64,000 nucleotides of DNA from contig JABWDB010000009.1 in NCBI GenBank assembly GCA_019614645.1, forward strand, positions 7,607,501 to 7,671,500, written 5' to 3'. Below, in pieces: positions 12,643 to 26,129 of the stretch (position 1 is the first letter of the stretch; each line of letters begins with the position of its first letter). A program made the translations under genes and the position numbers. Under the pieces are notes generated by a model. It saw only the letters and a list, made by a program, of their open reading frames with translations, was not told the origin of the DNA and did no database searches. The stretch is from Stratiolaelaps scimitus (taxonomy: Eukaryota > Arthropoda > Arachnida > Mesostigmata > Laelapidae).

Positions 12643-15600
12643 GTCAGAATCGACAAAGATGCGTCCAACCACAGAGACATACTATTATCCCCCAAGTTGA
12701 TACAATACAAATGCGCAATACAAGCGCAATATCCACAACAACAACAACGGGTTTTCATCCGAGTATCCTGCATCAGCAAACTGTTTTTTCGGATACATTT
12801 TAAACCTGAGTTTCGCAGCTTTGCCATTAGCATGAATGTCATCATTTGCTGTCGAGTTCTGGCACCACAGTTACCAAAGTCTCTCTTGCTGTTTTCTTTC
12901 TTGTCTCTCTTCGACTGAAAATATACCTATATATATATATATATTTATATTTGGTTGAACGGAAAGTTCCCGCTGTTTTTTATACCGACCTTGTATAGTC
13001 GCTGAGTTTGCCTGCGCGCTTCTCCTATTAATTGAAATAGTCCCCACAGTTTGCGACGGTCTTCCTCCAGCGTTCCACCAAGCCGATAATGCCTTTTTTG
13101 TAAAAGTCTTCTTTTTTTGGGAGGAATAGTCGCAGAACCCTTTTTCGACATCTTCTTTTGAGCTGAACTTTTTTGTACTAAGATAGTTCGCGAGCCCCAA
13201 GAATAGATGGCAGTCTGAAGGGGCGAGGTCGGGGGAATACGGAGGACGTGGAACGGTTTCCCAGCCAAGCTCCTGGATTTTATTCTGGGTCACCGAACTC
13301 ACATGGGGTCGCACATGGAACAGGACCCCAGACTATTGACGAGCATTGGACGGGATTTCCTTATTTTTTTCAACCCGCTCCAGCCGCTGACACTACAGGA
13401 CTGAATTGAGTGTTTGGTCCCGCCCTCCCGGACTTCAATGCATCTACCAGACTGAAGTCACCAGAACGACATTTTTCGAACCAAGTTCTATAGATTGTTT
13501 CACCCACACAGCCCTGTCCGAGCAGCACGATACAGTTTCTGTACGTTTGCGCAGCTGTTTCACCTTTTTTAAACTCAAAATACAAAAAAATGGCGAGTTT
13601 TCGATTTGTCACTTTCCATGTTCACAGCCGATTTTTTGCCACAAGGAGCAATCTGAGCGCGCACCATCATGTTCAGCGGGTCCGAATTAGATGAAAACAA
13701 GCCTTTTCCCCCACTTAGCCCGCGCGCGAGCACGGCAGAACGAGTTGGCAATGAGTCCACCTCTAGGCAGCAGGAACGTTCGGTTCAACCTAATATATAT
13801 TTGATGACATCGGCGGCTATCTAGTTATATCTCTATTTCGCTTCTCCATTACCGTTCTACATCTCAACGATGTACGGTATCTAGATGTTATAAATTGTGC
13901 TCTAGACATGGTATATACCAGTTTCCTGATAAATATTATTAAAGGAAGTATATTACGTTACGATTCTCAGCAAATAATAAGTAATGATAACTTTGTTTAC
14001 TATTCGCTGCCTTGTGGTTGTCAAACGGTGCTACCCGTGTTTGCAGATGAACAGTCTCTAGTTGGTAGAATGTACAGTACAGAAGAGATGGACTCTCAGC
14101 AGAGGATGGTTTTAGCAGGTAGAGGCTTTTTTCATCTACCCCCTGTACTGGATGGGGGCCTACTTTAATGGAGATTGGAATGTCTCTGGTAGTGGCCGTG
14201 TATTTGAAAAAAATGTCCTTTTCTCAAAAGGAAAAAGATGTACTGTACCACTATTACTATTCTCTCTGTGGCTTGGTGCCTTCGTGTGCGCCTTGCAATC
14301 GGAGGAGAAAGGCAAGTGCACAGGCTCGATGCCCACCGTTGCACTCACGCATTTAAAAAAGGGTCCACGGTAGTGCTTTCAGTATTGCTTCGTATGACGC
14401 AATGCCGAAAGCAGTTGTAAAGTGGACGTAAAATGTTGACTGTGAGTCAGTCCAGAAAATGTACCCTCTCTTTCTGTCTTAGAAACCACCCCTTCAATGT
14501 AAGCCGAACGAAGACTTCGTTATTTGTGATTCGCCCTTAAAAAAAATACATTTTCCGGGCCGCCCTTACTACGCTCCAAATCATTACTTGTATGTGTTTC
14601 CCTTATGCTCGCCCTCTTTGTAAGAACAGAATGGGGTGTGTATCTGAGATGGTCGTTTTGCCACCGACCCACCGACAAAAGTAGCCCATTCACACAGCAG
14701 TGACGGATCCTCAAATCGTTCTATGAAGCATAGACATAGTCGAACTAAACGAATACAACATTTAGTGAATACCCAGTAAAAATTCAAACGGACAACGTGA
14801 AGCTCGCAACGGCATAAACACATGATCAACAACGACTGAAACGTGCCTACTAATGTAGCCAAAAGGATTGTCTGCTACGCCTTTATTCGCCAATCCTTCC
14901 TTATGTCTGCCCTCGCGGGGTAGGTCTCTCGACGCATGCCGTACACGGGACGCACTCATAAGCAAACATCCACTATGTGGTGGCACAGCAGATCGCAGAA
15001 CGCTTTCGCTTGCTGAGTGGCCTTTGGAAAGACCAGTGCAGTACAGTACTCGGCTTCAGCAGCAGCAGCAGCTGCCACTGGTGGTTTAGCTTGAATGCCC
15101 CTCCACGTATTCTGTACTTCACTAGTTGTAGTTGTAGTCGCAACAGCAGCCGCAGCACGAAAAGCGGAACATAACGAGGGCCCGAGGTTCCGACCGGAGC
15201 GTCCTACTGGATAGCGGCAGAGAGACAGACAGGCAGGCTAGCCCATTGCAGACCACCTCATGTGTACGACTTGCGCTGGCCACCAAACCGAGTGCGGTGT
15301 TACCCCCACGAGCAGAGAGTCCCCCTCATCCTTCCCTGTCGAATCGCCAGCGCGTGCTGCCTCCATCTCCCAGGAACCGCCGACGTTCAGTTGACGTGGC
15401 TTGGGGAGCCTCTTGGCATTGTTCGAAAGCGTCCCGTCTCCGACGCTACGCTGGCTGCTGCGTCGTGCTCTGCCGCAGCAGCCGCAGTGTTGATGAGCAA
15501 CTTGCTAATGCGCTGAGATATGGAAGCTTTTCGCTTCGTCTGTGAAGCTAGCTACTAGCTTCGAAGTTGCCACAGCTAGTGGCTTGCCTCCTTCATCCGG

Positions 15601-18600
15601 CTGTAGCATCGCATGGCCTTCGTCCTCATAGGCTTTACGCGTAGAGCGTCTCTGCAGTTCTCTCTCTCCTTTATTCTCGCGGGCTCACTCGCTCGCTCGC
15701 TGTGTCTCACTAGCTCGCCTCTGGCGGTGGCTTGGTTAACTACCTCCACCGTTCCCACCGTCGGCGACACTGGGCCGTATAGCTACTGGGCGGCCCTGGG
15801 CCGCTCGCGCGACTCACGGCAACGTGCATCATGCCCATAATGCTTCGCTTGATGTTATTTGCAGAAATGGGAGTAACGGGAAGGAAGGAGTCGAGCCATT
15901 TTACCGTAAAGAACGTATATTATATGCATGGGAGAGAATAATTAGAAATATGCAAGAACTACTGAATGCATATAAATATATATATATACGCGTTTTTAAA
16001 AGTAGCGTAGAGTGTTGGACGGAAAACCTTCGTACAATATTTGCACACGTTCATTGTCCTGTCTCACTCGCGTTCGTTCGCCGAGCCAGAATGAGTACGC
16101 TCCCATTCTACTTGTGCACCTTCAGTTGCGGAGAACGTTCCATTGCAACATTTTAGTAAATCAATCCATATCTTCAGAACAAAATCAGTCCACTACAATT
16201 TTTTTATAGTCTCGTCTTGTGGCTAAAATTCGTCGCGAATTTGTTTCTCTCGTTCTCTTCGCGCGCGTACGAACAGACAACTGGCGGCTCGGATGCCGAC
16301 GGAGGCGGCGGGGCCGGAGCCTCGGAAGAAGTCGACGACGACTACGATGATGACTACACGACATTTTGGAGCTGCGACCAGCTCAGCTGCCAGAACGGGG
16401 GACAGTGCGTCGCCACGCAGGCGGAAGGCGGTGTACGCTGCAACTGTAAACTCGGCTTCGCCGGTCCCTACTGTAACGAAGGTAAGCAACTCCTCGCCAC
16501 ACACACACACAGACACGTTTCCTATAAATATAGCCGGGCAGAGAACCGATGTAGCAGCCCTTACAGTGACATTATGAAGGTCGCTTAATGATCACACGTA
16601 AAAAATCCTCAAAATGGTGTTACGTCTTTGTATATCAGGGATACTATAGGTAAACGTACCGCTTGGTTTCCTCTCACGAAAGCCTACTGAAGAGAAGCAA
16701 GATAGCGCCGTACAATTTATGGAGAGGTCCAAACAAATGGTAGAACGTGACAGAAATATTTAGTTCCCAAGAACAGTTCAGTTACCTGTTTTCGTCGAAC
16801 GTTTGCCCATTTCGGCCTTAACCTCACAAACACCTGTGATTTTGCTGTTCGTTATCCGTTAATGTCTCTCTGGCCAGAAATGGACGTGAAGTATCCGAGC
16901 TTCAGTGGCAATTCGTATATCGTTTTGCCGACGCTGCGGGACGCCCACAGATCGATGCAAATCTCGCTTGAATTCAAGCCCGAAACGCACAATGCCTTGC
17001 TCTTATACAGCGGGGAACAAGCCAACCTGCAAGGCGACTATGTGGCCATCTTGCTCGTTGAAGGATTCGTCGAGTTTCGGTAAGTGAGACACACAACAGA
17101 TGCATGGTATAGCCTCGTACGATGGATATTTCTTAAATAAAAAATGAACACGGTTCTTTATTTTTCAGGCACACTCCTTGTGCGAAACTCTGATATCTCT
17201 GTTTCAATCGCAAACATTCGCAATCATTCTAAGAGCGCGATCAAATAGAGACTGGTATATATGCCATATCTAGTAGGTTGACGTTTATCAAACAATTGTT
17301 ATTGTGAGGGGTACAGTATACACAACGTAACAGGGGTTAAATCAGCTTCCATCACCCAAACTGGGATCGAGCTCGAAGGCGTGGTGAATTCATGTGCGTC
17401 TTGCAACCGGAGATGAAACACGTAGGTGCAGGGATTCGATCTCCACCGGTTGCACATCAACATTCAAGTGTCCGTATCACAACGCAATGCTGAATGCAGC
17501 GCCGTGGACGTTAAATGTTGACCGAGAGTCAATCGCCGAGAACTGTGTGACCCCCAATGGAAGAGAGCAAATAGGCGAGGCGTTATGAATCATAACAACA
17601 CATTATTGGAATAAGGAGTATTTTACAAGGAGCATTTTATATTTTCACAAGTGTTCGTTATGTGGAAATAGGCAATATATGTTAGCAATAAAAACAACTA
17701 TATTATAGTAATAATATGGTGACAGAATTATTCGTATTCAATATCAACAAACGGTTATGTTTGTTTATTAAACAAACATTTATTTTATTGGCGCAACGTG
17801 GACAATGGGCTGCGATATCCTATTTACCGGCTATCAAATCTGAAGACTTGTAAAATCTGGCAACGAAAATAGATTCACAGAATAATAATAATAATAATAA
17901 TCACAATAATAAGCTTCTACTCAGAAAACGAACGATAAACGAGTTGAATATGAAGCGTTTTATTTACGAGTTTTTTGTTCGGACAATTTTGATCAGTAGC
18001 AAAAGGACGCACGTCAAATTGTTCCCGCAACACTGATCCGTTTTTAACACGCCGAAAAACCGCCGTCGACTGGCAGGATGGTGCCAGTGATCATGGTTGA
18101 CTTATCGGAAAGCAAATACAACACAGCATCAGCCACTTCCTCCGGTCTGGCGAAACGTCCTAGTGGGATCTTGTCTTTCATTCCTTTAGCCTTAGTTTCG
18201 TCCGACCAACCGACCTGAATTAGACAAGCAAGAGGAGATGGTCTTAGTTTTAGCCAGCTAACTTCAACGGACTTCTCCATCGGGCCGTGCTGGAGGGCGA
18301 AGGGCCCAGGGGCGGGGGACTGAGGTCGAGGCAAGGCAATGCGCGAGGAGCGTTCGTAGAGAAGTGGTCTCTCGTCCTGATGGACCTCCAGGACCAGCGT
18401 CTCCAGGATATTTAAGAGGAAAACGCAGCAGCCCCCGCTGTCAGCCTTACTTTGGAGGGACAGCGAGGCAACGGTGGGGTCTGCGACGCGCTAATGTGTC
18501 AGAGGGTAATAAAATGTCAGTAGAGAGAGGAAAAAAAACAGAGAAAAGTGCCAGGTCCAGTTGACGATCGCGGGCGAGGGACATTCATTGTCCGTGTGAC

Positions 18601-21600
18601 GTTGAGAATTGCCGGTTGTCGCTTCATTCCTACTGTTTCCCTTGCCGCCCGGTGACTGCTGCCGATGCAGTAAAGGCGTAGTCGCTTACTCCTGGCCATT
18701 GGGCGTTGTCGACAGAACTTGCTTAAGATCTAAGTCCCTGAGGCGACAAAAAACTAACACGACGATATTTTCGCACCGTAGAGAAATCTGTATGTTGCTA
18801 CCTTGTCCCCGACAACTTGCTCAGATGTAACGGTTCTTTCCTGTATGTTTCACATCAATGTTTATATGGCTAAATGTGTGTGTGTGTGCGTATAATGTGT
18901 ATATTATGAATGGTGTTTGACATGATCATTACAACGAACAAAATAATCAGTGATCAGTTAGGCTAATATACACGCAGATATCGATACGTCTATCCATCGA
19001 GCTTGCAGCGCAAGATACTCACTCGTGACATGGGCGTCAGCGTCACTGTGGGATTTACCGAGTTCACCCTTATGTTGTACGGGCCAAGCTCTAGCGCGAA
19101 GACCCGCGTCAACTGATCCAGGGCAGCTTTCGAAGCTGCGTACACAGCGTGGTCAGCAAGCGCAGCTATGCCTGCCTGTGACGAGACGTTAACGATGGCA
19201 CCACGTTTGTTCGTCTTCATGTGTGGCAAGCAACACTGAGTCACGTTGATCGCGGCTGCAACAGAAAAAAACAACACCGAGATAATGATTAGTGCTAGCC
19301 GATCCTATATGTAATTCTCGATATTCTGACATTTGTAGGAGCGAGGTAACCTGTTGTCTTGACGTATGCCTCTGTTCTTGCAATAATAAGTTACCACCAC
19401 AACCAGAAGCGAACATTTGCAAACTGTTCCATCAAACGGCGAAACCAGGGCAGATTTACATGTAAACATTATTCTTGGCATTAATCATCTAACGGGAACG
19501 CTGACGATGACGCTCCCACCTCAGCTCTTCGTTTCATTGTGATCTACCAGATCTACGATAACATCGTCACACCACGAATATGAATAACGCAAAAACGAAC
19601 AATGTCGGTTTGACGATTTTTCCTTCAAAGGCGTCGAGTTCGTTGCTTCTGTTGAACGCTTGTGTGCTTGGTTGGCTTTGCTGGTTTGCCGATCCTACGG
19701 CAGAATTTAGGTTGCCGCCAGGCCACTCCCATATTAAGAAAACAAAAAAACATAACGCCGCTACTGTGCTCGTTTCTGTTGTATTGGGCCGGCCGGTGCA
19801 AGGGGTGTGGGATGGTGTGGGCTTGTGTGTCTCTGCATGCTACGAACGCGATTTGCGCCTTGCGTCTGACGTCGATCGACATCCCTCTCGATGTAGCAGC
19901 GCATGAGGAGGTCCAGAGACTTGATGCGGCATCGAACGTCCCCGGAGACGACGAGGCACGAGGCGATGTGGAGCGGCCACATCTACACATTCGAGCATCT
20001 GTCGTACGCTAACGTCACGCCGATGTTGCGCCGGCGTCATTGGAGGCAGGACCGATCGGTTGGCGGAGCCACTGCCGGTATCGTGTTCGATTTTCACAGA
20101 AGGGAAGCCATCTTTCATTGGAAAGTGATCCCATCGCATCCCGTGCCGGCAGGAGCTCCGCCGGCGCAGTTGGGGCAGATGCTTTCGCCTCTGGAGAGGA
20201 ACAGCGTTTGCTATGGCGATGCAGGAAAAGGGCAACCAGGGTAACGGATATAGTGGCTGTGGCGTCGGACTGGCTTCCTCGCCAATTCTCGCTCGTCGCC
20301 CGTTTGCCTCGATGACACATAGGCCGGCTACCGCTACTACTACCACTACAACGACAACGACCGCCACCACAACCACCACTCCCTGGAAGGAACTCTACCA
20401 GACGAGTCGACTCCCTCGCTCTCGTACATCCTACGTCGACCACCATCACCAAGACCACAGCCACTAACACTACTACTACTACTTCTACTAATATTGCTAG
20501 CAGTAGCGGTAGCAGTGCTCCAACGACTTGGCCACAACTGCCTCTGTAGACGCCACTGGTCCCGCTGCTGCTGGCGGGAAGCGATATTGGTTGGCTATGC
20601 CTAGGCGGCGCGGACGACGACGACGACGACAACAACGTCGACGGCGTCGTCAGATGCCGGTCAACAGCGATACGCCACACCACGCCGTCGTTCGACAGGA
20701 CACGGACGAGAGGACGTCCTACGGAGACCCGGCACCCCCGGCGAGAAAAACTGACTGCTACGGCCAACACCACCACCACCGTTGAAGGTGTAGACTCGTT
20801 CCTATGCGACGCCAAGTCGCGGAGCGGGACACCGCTCGATGGGGGCCGCCGGGATTGGGGAGAAGCAAAAGCTCCCGCTGGGGAAAACTCGCGGGAAAGG
20901 AGGCCGACGAACGGGAAACGGGTTGGGCTACCGGAAAATCGAGGAAGGTAGATCCCGGAGACGGGATCCTCCTGACTGCGCTCTGCTGGTCGATGCTAGT
21001 GAGTAATCCCGGATTCAAAGGACGCAAGCAAACGAAGAGGAAGAAGAAGGAAGCGAAGATGTATTTATGGCGGTGGCGGCGGCGGCGGCGGCTGCTACGA
21101 GGAAGCGACGCGGGACGTTGGCGTGGGCGAATCGTGGGCGAAAACCCAGAAGGAAAAACCCAGCAGCGGTAGGCACTTCGAAGCAGCTAGACAGTAGTGG
21201 CGCTGGTGGTAGTGGCGGCGGCGGCGGTGGCGGCGTACAAAGCCATAGAGTAGCAACCGTACACCAGACTAGAAGCTCGCTCGAGAGCGCACCCGGCCCA
21301 TCCGGGCGGCGTTGCCTGCCCGCCTTCCCCGCAGTCGAGTGCATTGAACCGTTTTTTTGACCCTATTTACCCCATACAGAGAAAATGTTGGTGGAAAAAG
21401 ATCTGCCAAAACGAATCTCGCGGCAGAGATGGAGAGACGGTGATGGGGTTTGGAGAGTATTGCTTGTTTGCCTTTAGCATAGATAGACAGAGGCGCACAC
21501 TCATACACAGAGGCCGTGCCTAGCCGGTAAGCCAGCAGGCAGCTATATCGCATTGACCTATACAGCAACCTTCACTACAACAGCGATACACCAACCTAAA

Positions 21601-23236
21601 GAAAAATAGAGCCCCTAGAAGAATGGAAAGGCCGAGAGCGAGAGAGAGAGAGAGACACACAGGAAAGAATAGTTTTAGGGGGATTAGAGTAACGCGAATT
21701 TCCACTTCTGGTTCGCTGCGTATTCCAGCCAGTTTCGATAGTTGTTTCACGGCAACGAAAAAGCGAAGGTATTACGAGGAATTATTTGAGAACGAAATAG
21801 GGGGGGCGGGGGACGAGTGAGAAAGGGGTAATCTTTCTCGCAGTTATCTCAAGCTGAAGGATATGGGTACATGAATAAACAAATAATAATGTGCGTGGAA
21901 GAAGGTAAAACTTGAAACGAAATCTCGGCAGCTATCGCCAAAAAAGGGGGATTGGAATTTAGATTAAGTCTTTGTGTGCTCTGCGAACTCGGTGAAAATG
22001 AGTGGTCATGTATATATATATATATATATATTGTATTGTGTTGTCGAAATCAGCTACGGAAATACATTGTATACATATATATATAGATTGTACGAGAGGA
22101 AAATCTCACGTGTGATCTATTATGGTGATCAGTGCAAATGGCTCTTCAGTCAGCAATCAGGTATCGCTATACAAGTTTCGTTCAGTAGATGTTAGTGGTT
22201 GCACGAATGAGTAATTGTCAAAGTTGACTTGTGTTGACGTTTGTTCTAAAAAAAATGCATTAATTAGTAATTGGCTAGTTTTGTACGCTAGTATGATATT
22301 AACTGACTCGTCCTTGCTTTGAAATTCGTACGCGTTTCAATTAGTCCCACTGTTGTAACCAATATTCTGCAGATAGTGATAGCGTCCAGCTGATATCTAT
22401 CACATGCCCAATTATAAAGTCTAATCTATTAACAATACCAGTAGTACCTTTAGTATTCAGGTTGAATGTTTTGTTAAATCCTGATTCGGTGATTTCGCCG
22501 ACAGACTCGAGGAGGGCGATGCCCGCATTGTTGACCACCAAGTCTGCCTTCGTATACTTGAGGGCATGTTCGGTAGCCTCCCAGTCCGCCAGGTTACAAC
22601 AGATAATTTCAATTTCTGGACAGTCCTGTTTAAGACGGATGAGGTTTTCGAGTGTTTTTGAAACCGCGATTACCTGTTCGAATGTGGCACAGTGCTTACC
22701 GAATTAGTAATTTCGAAATAACGTAGTTAGCGTATCCTTGAAGATAATTATATTTAAGGGTAAAGATGGTCGATGCAATGTCGCTCCACCCTGCATTAGA
22801 GTTATTATTTAGACCTAAAAAAAAAATATATATATATACAATATAATGTATATCACAACAATAGCTTCTTCGTGACCATTGAGATTGTTCGTTTCTATTA
22901 GTGCTACCTTTGCCCTATATACAGCCAGTGGACGGACAGAGTGTCGCGTAGGGTTGCGCTGCTCACTATGAACAGAGCATCAGGTTAAGGAAACATCGAA
23001 AATTGGCCAACAACGGGTGGGTAGACCTTTGAAAATGGCCTGAGGCCCTACGTACGCTTCTTTTCTTTCGGTGGTTTCTGTAGCTGTCCTCGGCAGACGC
23101 CGCTGACCTGATATGTAATGAAGGCAAACGGAGGCCTAGGTTGGACTTTGCAGGGGAGGAGGCACATGGCTGAATTATGCACTCTGTGTAGTTGAGGGTC
23201 ATCGGTGCGTACAGCTTTTGGCTACGCCGGTGTGTC

Positions 23237-23277
<41 letters not shown>

Positions 23278-26098
23278 ATTTATGTATATATATATTTATA
23301 TATATATGTGGCCACGAGTTTGTCGTTGACTGGCTTAGTGATAGCGAAAACTTACGTGGGCGCCTGCTTTGTACAGCTGCTTACAGATGACGTAACCGAT
23401 GCCACTGCCGGCACCGGTGACCAGTGCGGTCCTTCCCTTGAGTCCGTAGTCGGCCAGAGTAACTACTGTGGGGCGTCCAGGTTCCTGAGACACGTTCAGA
23501 GGGTGAAAATCATATGATCAAGATAGAAAGGGGCGTAGGGTGAGGATTTTCCGCTGAGAGCAACCCCAGAAAACTTACGCGAACACACTGAGTGTTTCTG
23601 GCTATGATTATTTTTCACTATATGGGGGAAGATCGTGTATATAAGAGCGCTCTATAGTAATATTTCGAGTGACAGCGGTGCCGGTAAAGGAGGCATCTCC
23701 CTCTCACAAAGGCATTACTTGAGCGACCTAACAAAGGAACAAGAAGAAATAATAATATATCCGGCCAGGGGATAGCGTCAAGGTCTATTTCAATATTCTT
23801 AAGATGACAACGCACAGCTCCCGAATCAAATCACGAGACGTTGAAGCAATCTTCCCCCAGATCCACAAGCTGCTCTCGATCGTACGGGTCGAGGGGAGCA
23901 CAGCAGACACGTACCATCGTCCAACTCCTCTAATCTCCCTAAGCTCATCGATCTCGGAGCCAAGGCAGCGTCTGCCCCTTCACGGGGGTCCACCTGGGGG
24001 GAGCAGGACTATTGCTTTTCTCGCCGACTTGGCCAGACCGAAACCCTGCTTGTTCCAACCAGAAGAGTGCAGGGCACGACTATCGATTCGTCCGACCTCA
24101 TCGGATCCAAAAGTTGGATCCATTCCTTTAGTATGATACTCGTCATAGCTACTACTACTACCACTACGACTATTGCTTGGTCATTCCGCGCTCTATTTTT
24201 TCTTGATATTCTATACTATGATATAATATTTATCGTACACATTCTGTCATAATGGCAATCGCAGTTTTGCCTCTGTTTATTTATAGCATAATATTGCCAG
24301 TACGGCAGTCGTCATGTTATGCATAACTGTGTCAGCTACATGAACGAAATGCTTACCATTCTTACGATACGAGACAGCAACAACCAGCTACTTAAGCTTC
24401 AAGCACTTCTTCTCTTCAGGATGTCGTGAAATTCCGTTTGCTCGCATTTACACCTTGTACATGTAGGCGCCTCTCGTTCGTTGTCCGTCAGTCGATCTGT
24501 CGCCCACTTGTGGACAAAAAAGAACCGCTTAGTCTAACACCGCGACCAGTAAACATCCATAGGTGAAGACAAATACGCTAGAACACACACACACACTCAT
24601 AATATTGGCCGCGTCACGAGTTTCAGCTGTGGCAGCACCCGCCGCAGCGCACCCTCTTGCCTTTGTCTAAGCTCAATCACTTAGCTATCGTCACGTAACA
24701 CCTTGTTTGTTACCAAACGAACAAAAAACACCAACATGGGCAACACACACACACACATATTCGACAAACGAGTTGAAGAGAACACGGGAAAGTGCCAGAA
24801 TCAGCAAGGGAGAAAAGTTGTTCAAGTTGGACGAAAAATTCCCATTAACGACGACAACCATCGCAACGACAACAGCAACAACAGTGGTCGCAGCCGGCAG
24901 CCAGGCGGTGGTTTGTCAACAGGCAAGATAATCTGAATGGGCGGAACGGAACCAGCCGATCAGGGCACCGCCGCTGACATTTGAGGATTTAGAAGTGGAT
25001 GGCTGTCTGTGAGCTTCAACCATTGTTCTTCATGAAGCGATTAGCTCTTCGAGCTGGGGGGCTCTATTGGCCAATCATAGCCGGCACAACGGGACACGAC
25101 AACGATGTGGACTGAGCAGCATCACCGTTGCTCGAACGAATTCTCTATCACCCATTCATTTAGTTAATCAGCCAGCTTTTGATCTTGCGTTCTGATCTCA
25201 TTCCCTCAGCGGTCCCCTCCCGAATCGTTGTTATGCCGCTTGTAGGTGGTGCCAGCATTGATGCCGCTGCTGCTGCGGCTTCCCTGGCTCTTTCATAGAG
25301 GCGAAGAGACACTCACACACACAAACATATTGAACAGCATTGCTGTACCACAATAGAACTCTTATCTGGTTCGCCGGCTACTGCTGCCGACGACCGACCG
25401 CAGTCGGATGGCCCAGTTAGCTTATGCACTATATAATAAATATAGGAGTGATTTCATGCCTCCAGCAGCAGTATGTGCTTGCTTCGAACTAGACGCGCGC
25501 GCACACCACTGTTGGTAACTGCGATTCGAACAGACAACTTTTACGGAGCACATATCGAAATGCAAGAGAATGAAATTTTCCGTGATCTGCTGCTCACGTC
25601 CAAAGCTGAACGAAAGAAATTTCGAATGCATTTTCTAGGTATTCTAACGACACGAGATAGACAGGGATTGTAAACGAGGAGATAAGTGTGAACTAATGCT
25701 TTGTAGTAAGACGCCAATAGATCTGGTCCAGTCCAAAATCTGGATATCGGTAAAGGCCACATGAAATGTCAACGCACACACACACACAGCTGGCTGACGA
25801 ACGTCGATGTGCACCCGCTCGACAATCACAAGCGACACACTGAGATGCTAACTCGAGCGAACAACTATCCTTAACGTTGTTAATCATGCAACAGGGCACA
25901 GTCCGCTGCGACACTTCTCCCGTCATTATAGCGTACACGTTCACAGACGCTCTGAGACATTGAGGTTTATTCGTGGAATGACTGTTAATTAACTATATCA
26001 AAGAAAGGGAACGCTTTCCGTTTACACACTTGGCAATAGAGGACGCGTTCCAATTCTGTATCTATAAATATATATATATTCAGAGTTGGAACGCGTCG

Positions 26099-26129
<31 letters not shown>

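Larger units (their letters stand above)
12643..16276 (+). other. Intron with mariner relic and SINE-like copy
   Basis: Intron between the linker exon and the EGF1 exon. It contains the internally deleted mariner element at 12,950-13,793 and a composite SINE-like repeat at 14,081-14,463. The remainder (14.5-16.2 kb) shows no recognisable coding sequence. Confidence 0.6.

Noticed and set aside
12462..12845. 127-codon minus-strand frame
   Set aside because: It is the reverse shadow of the Thr-rich linker exon, whose splice sites and phase fit the plus-strand gene.
20015..20815. 266-codon minus-strand open frame, the longest in the window
   Set aside because: It is made of Val/Ser/Gly homopolymer runs that follow triplet repeats, has no domain, and overlaps other long frames in other phases. 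It lies within an intron of the DCXR-like gene on the same strand.
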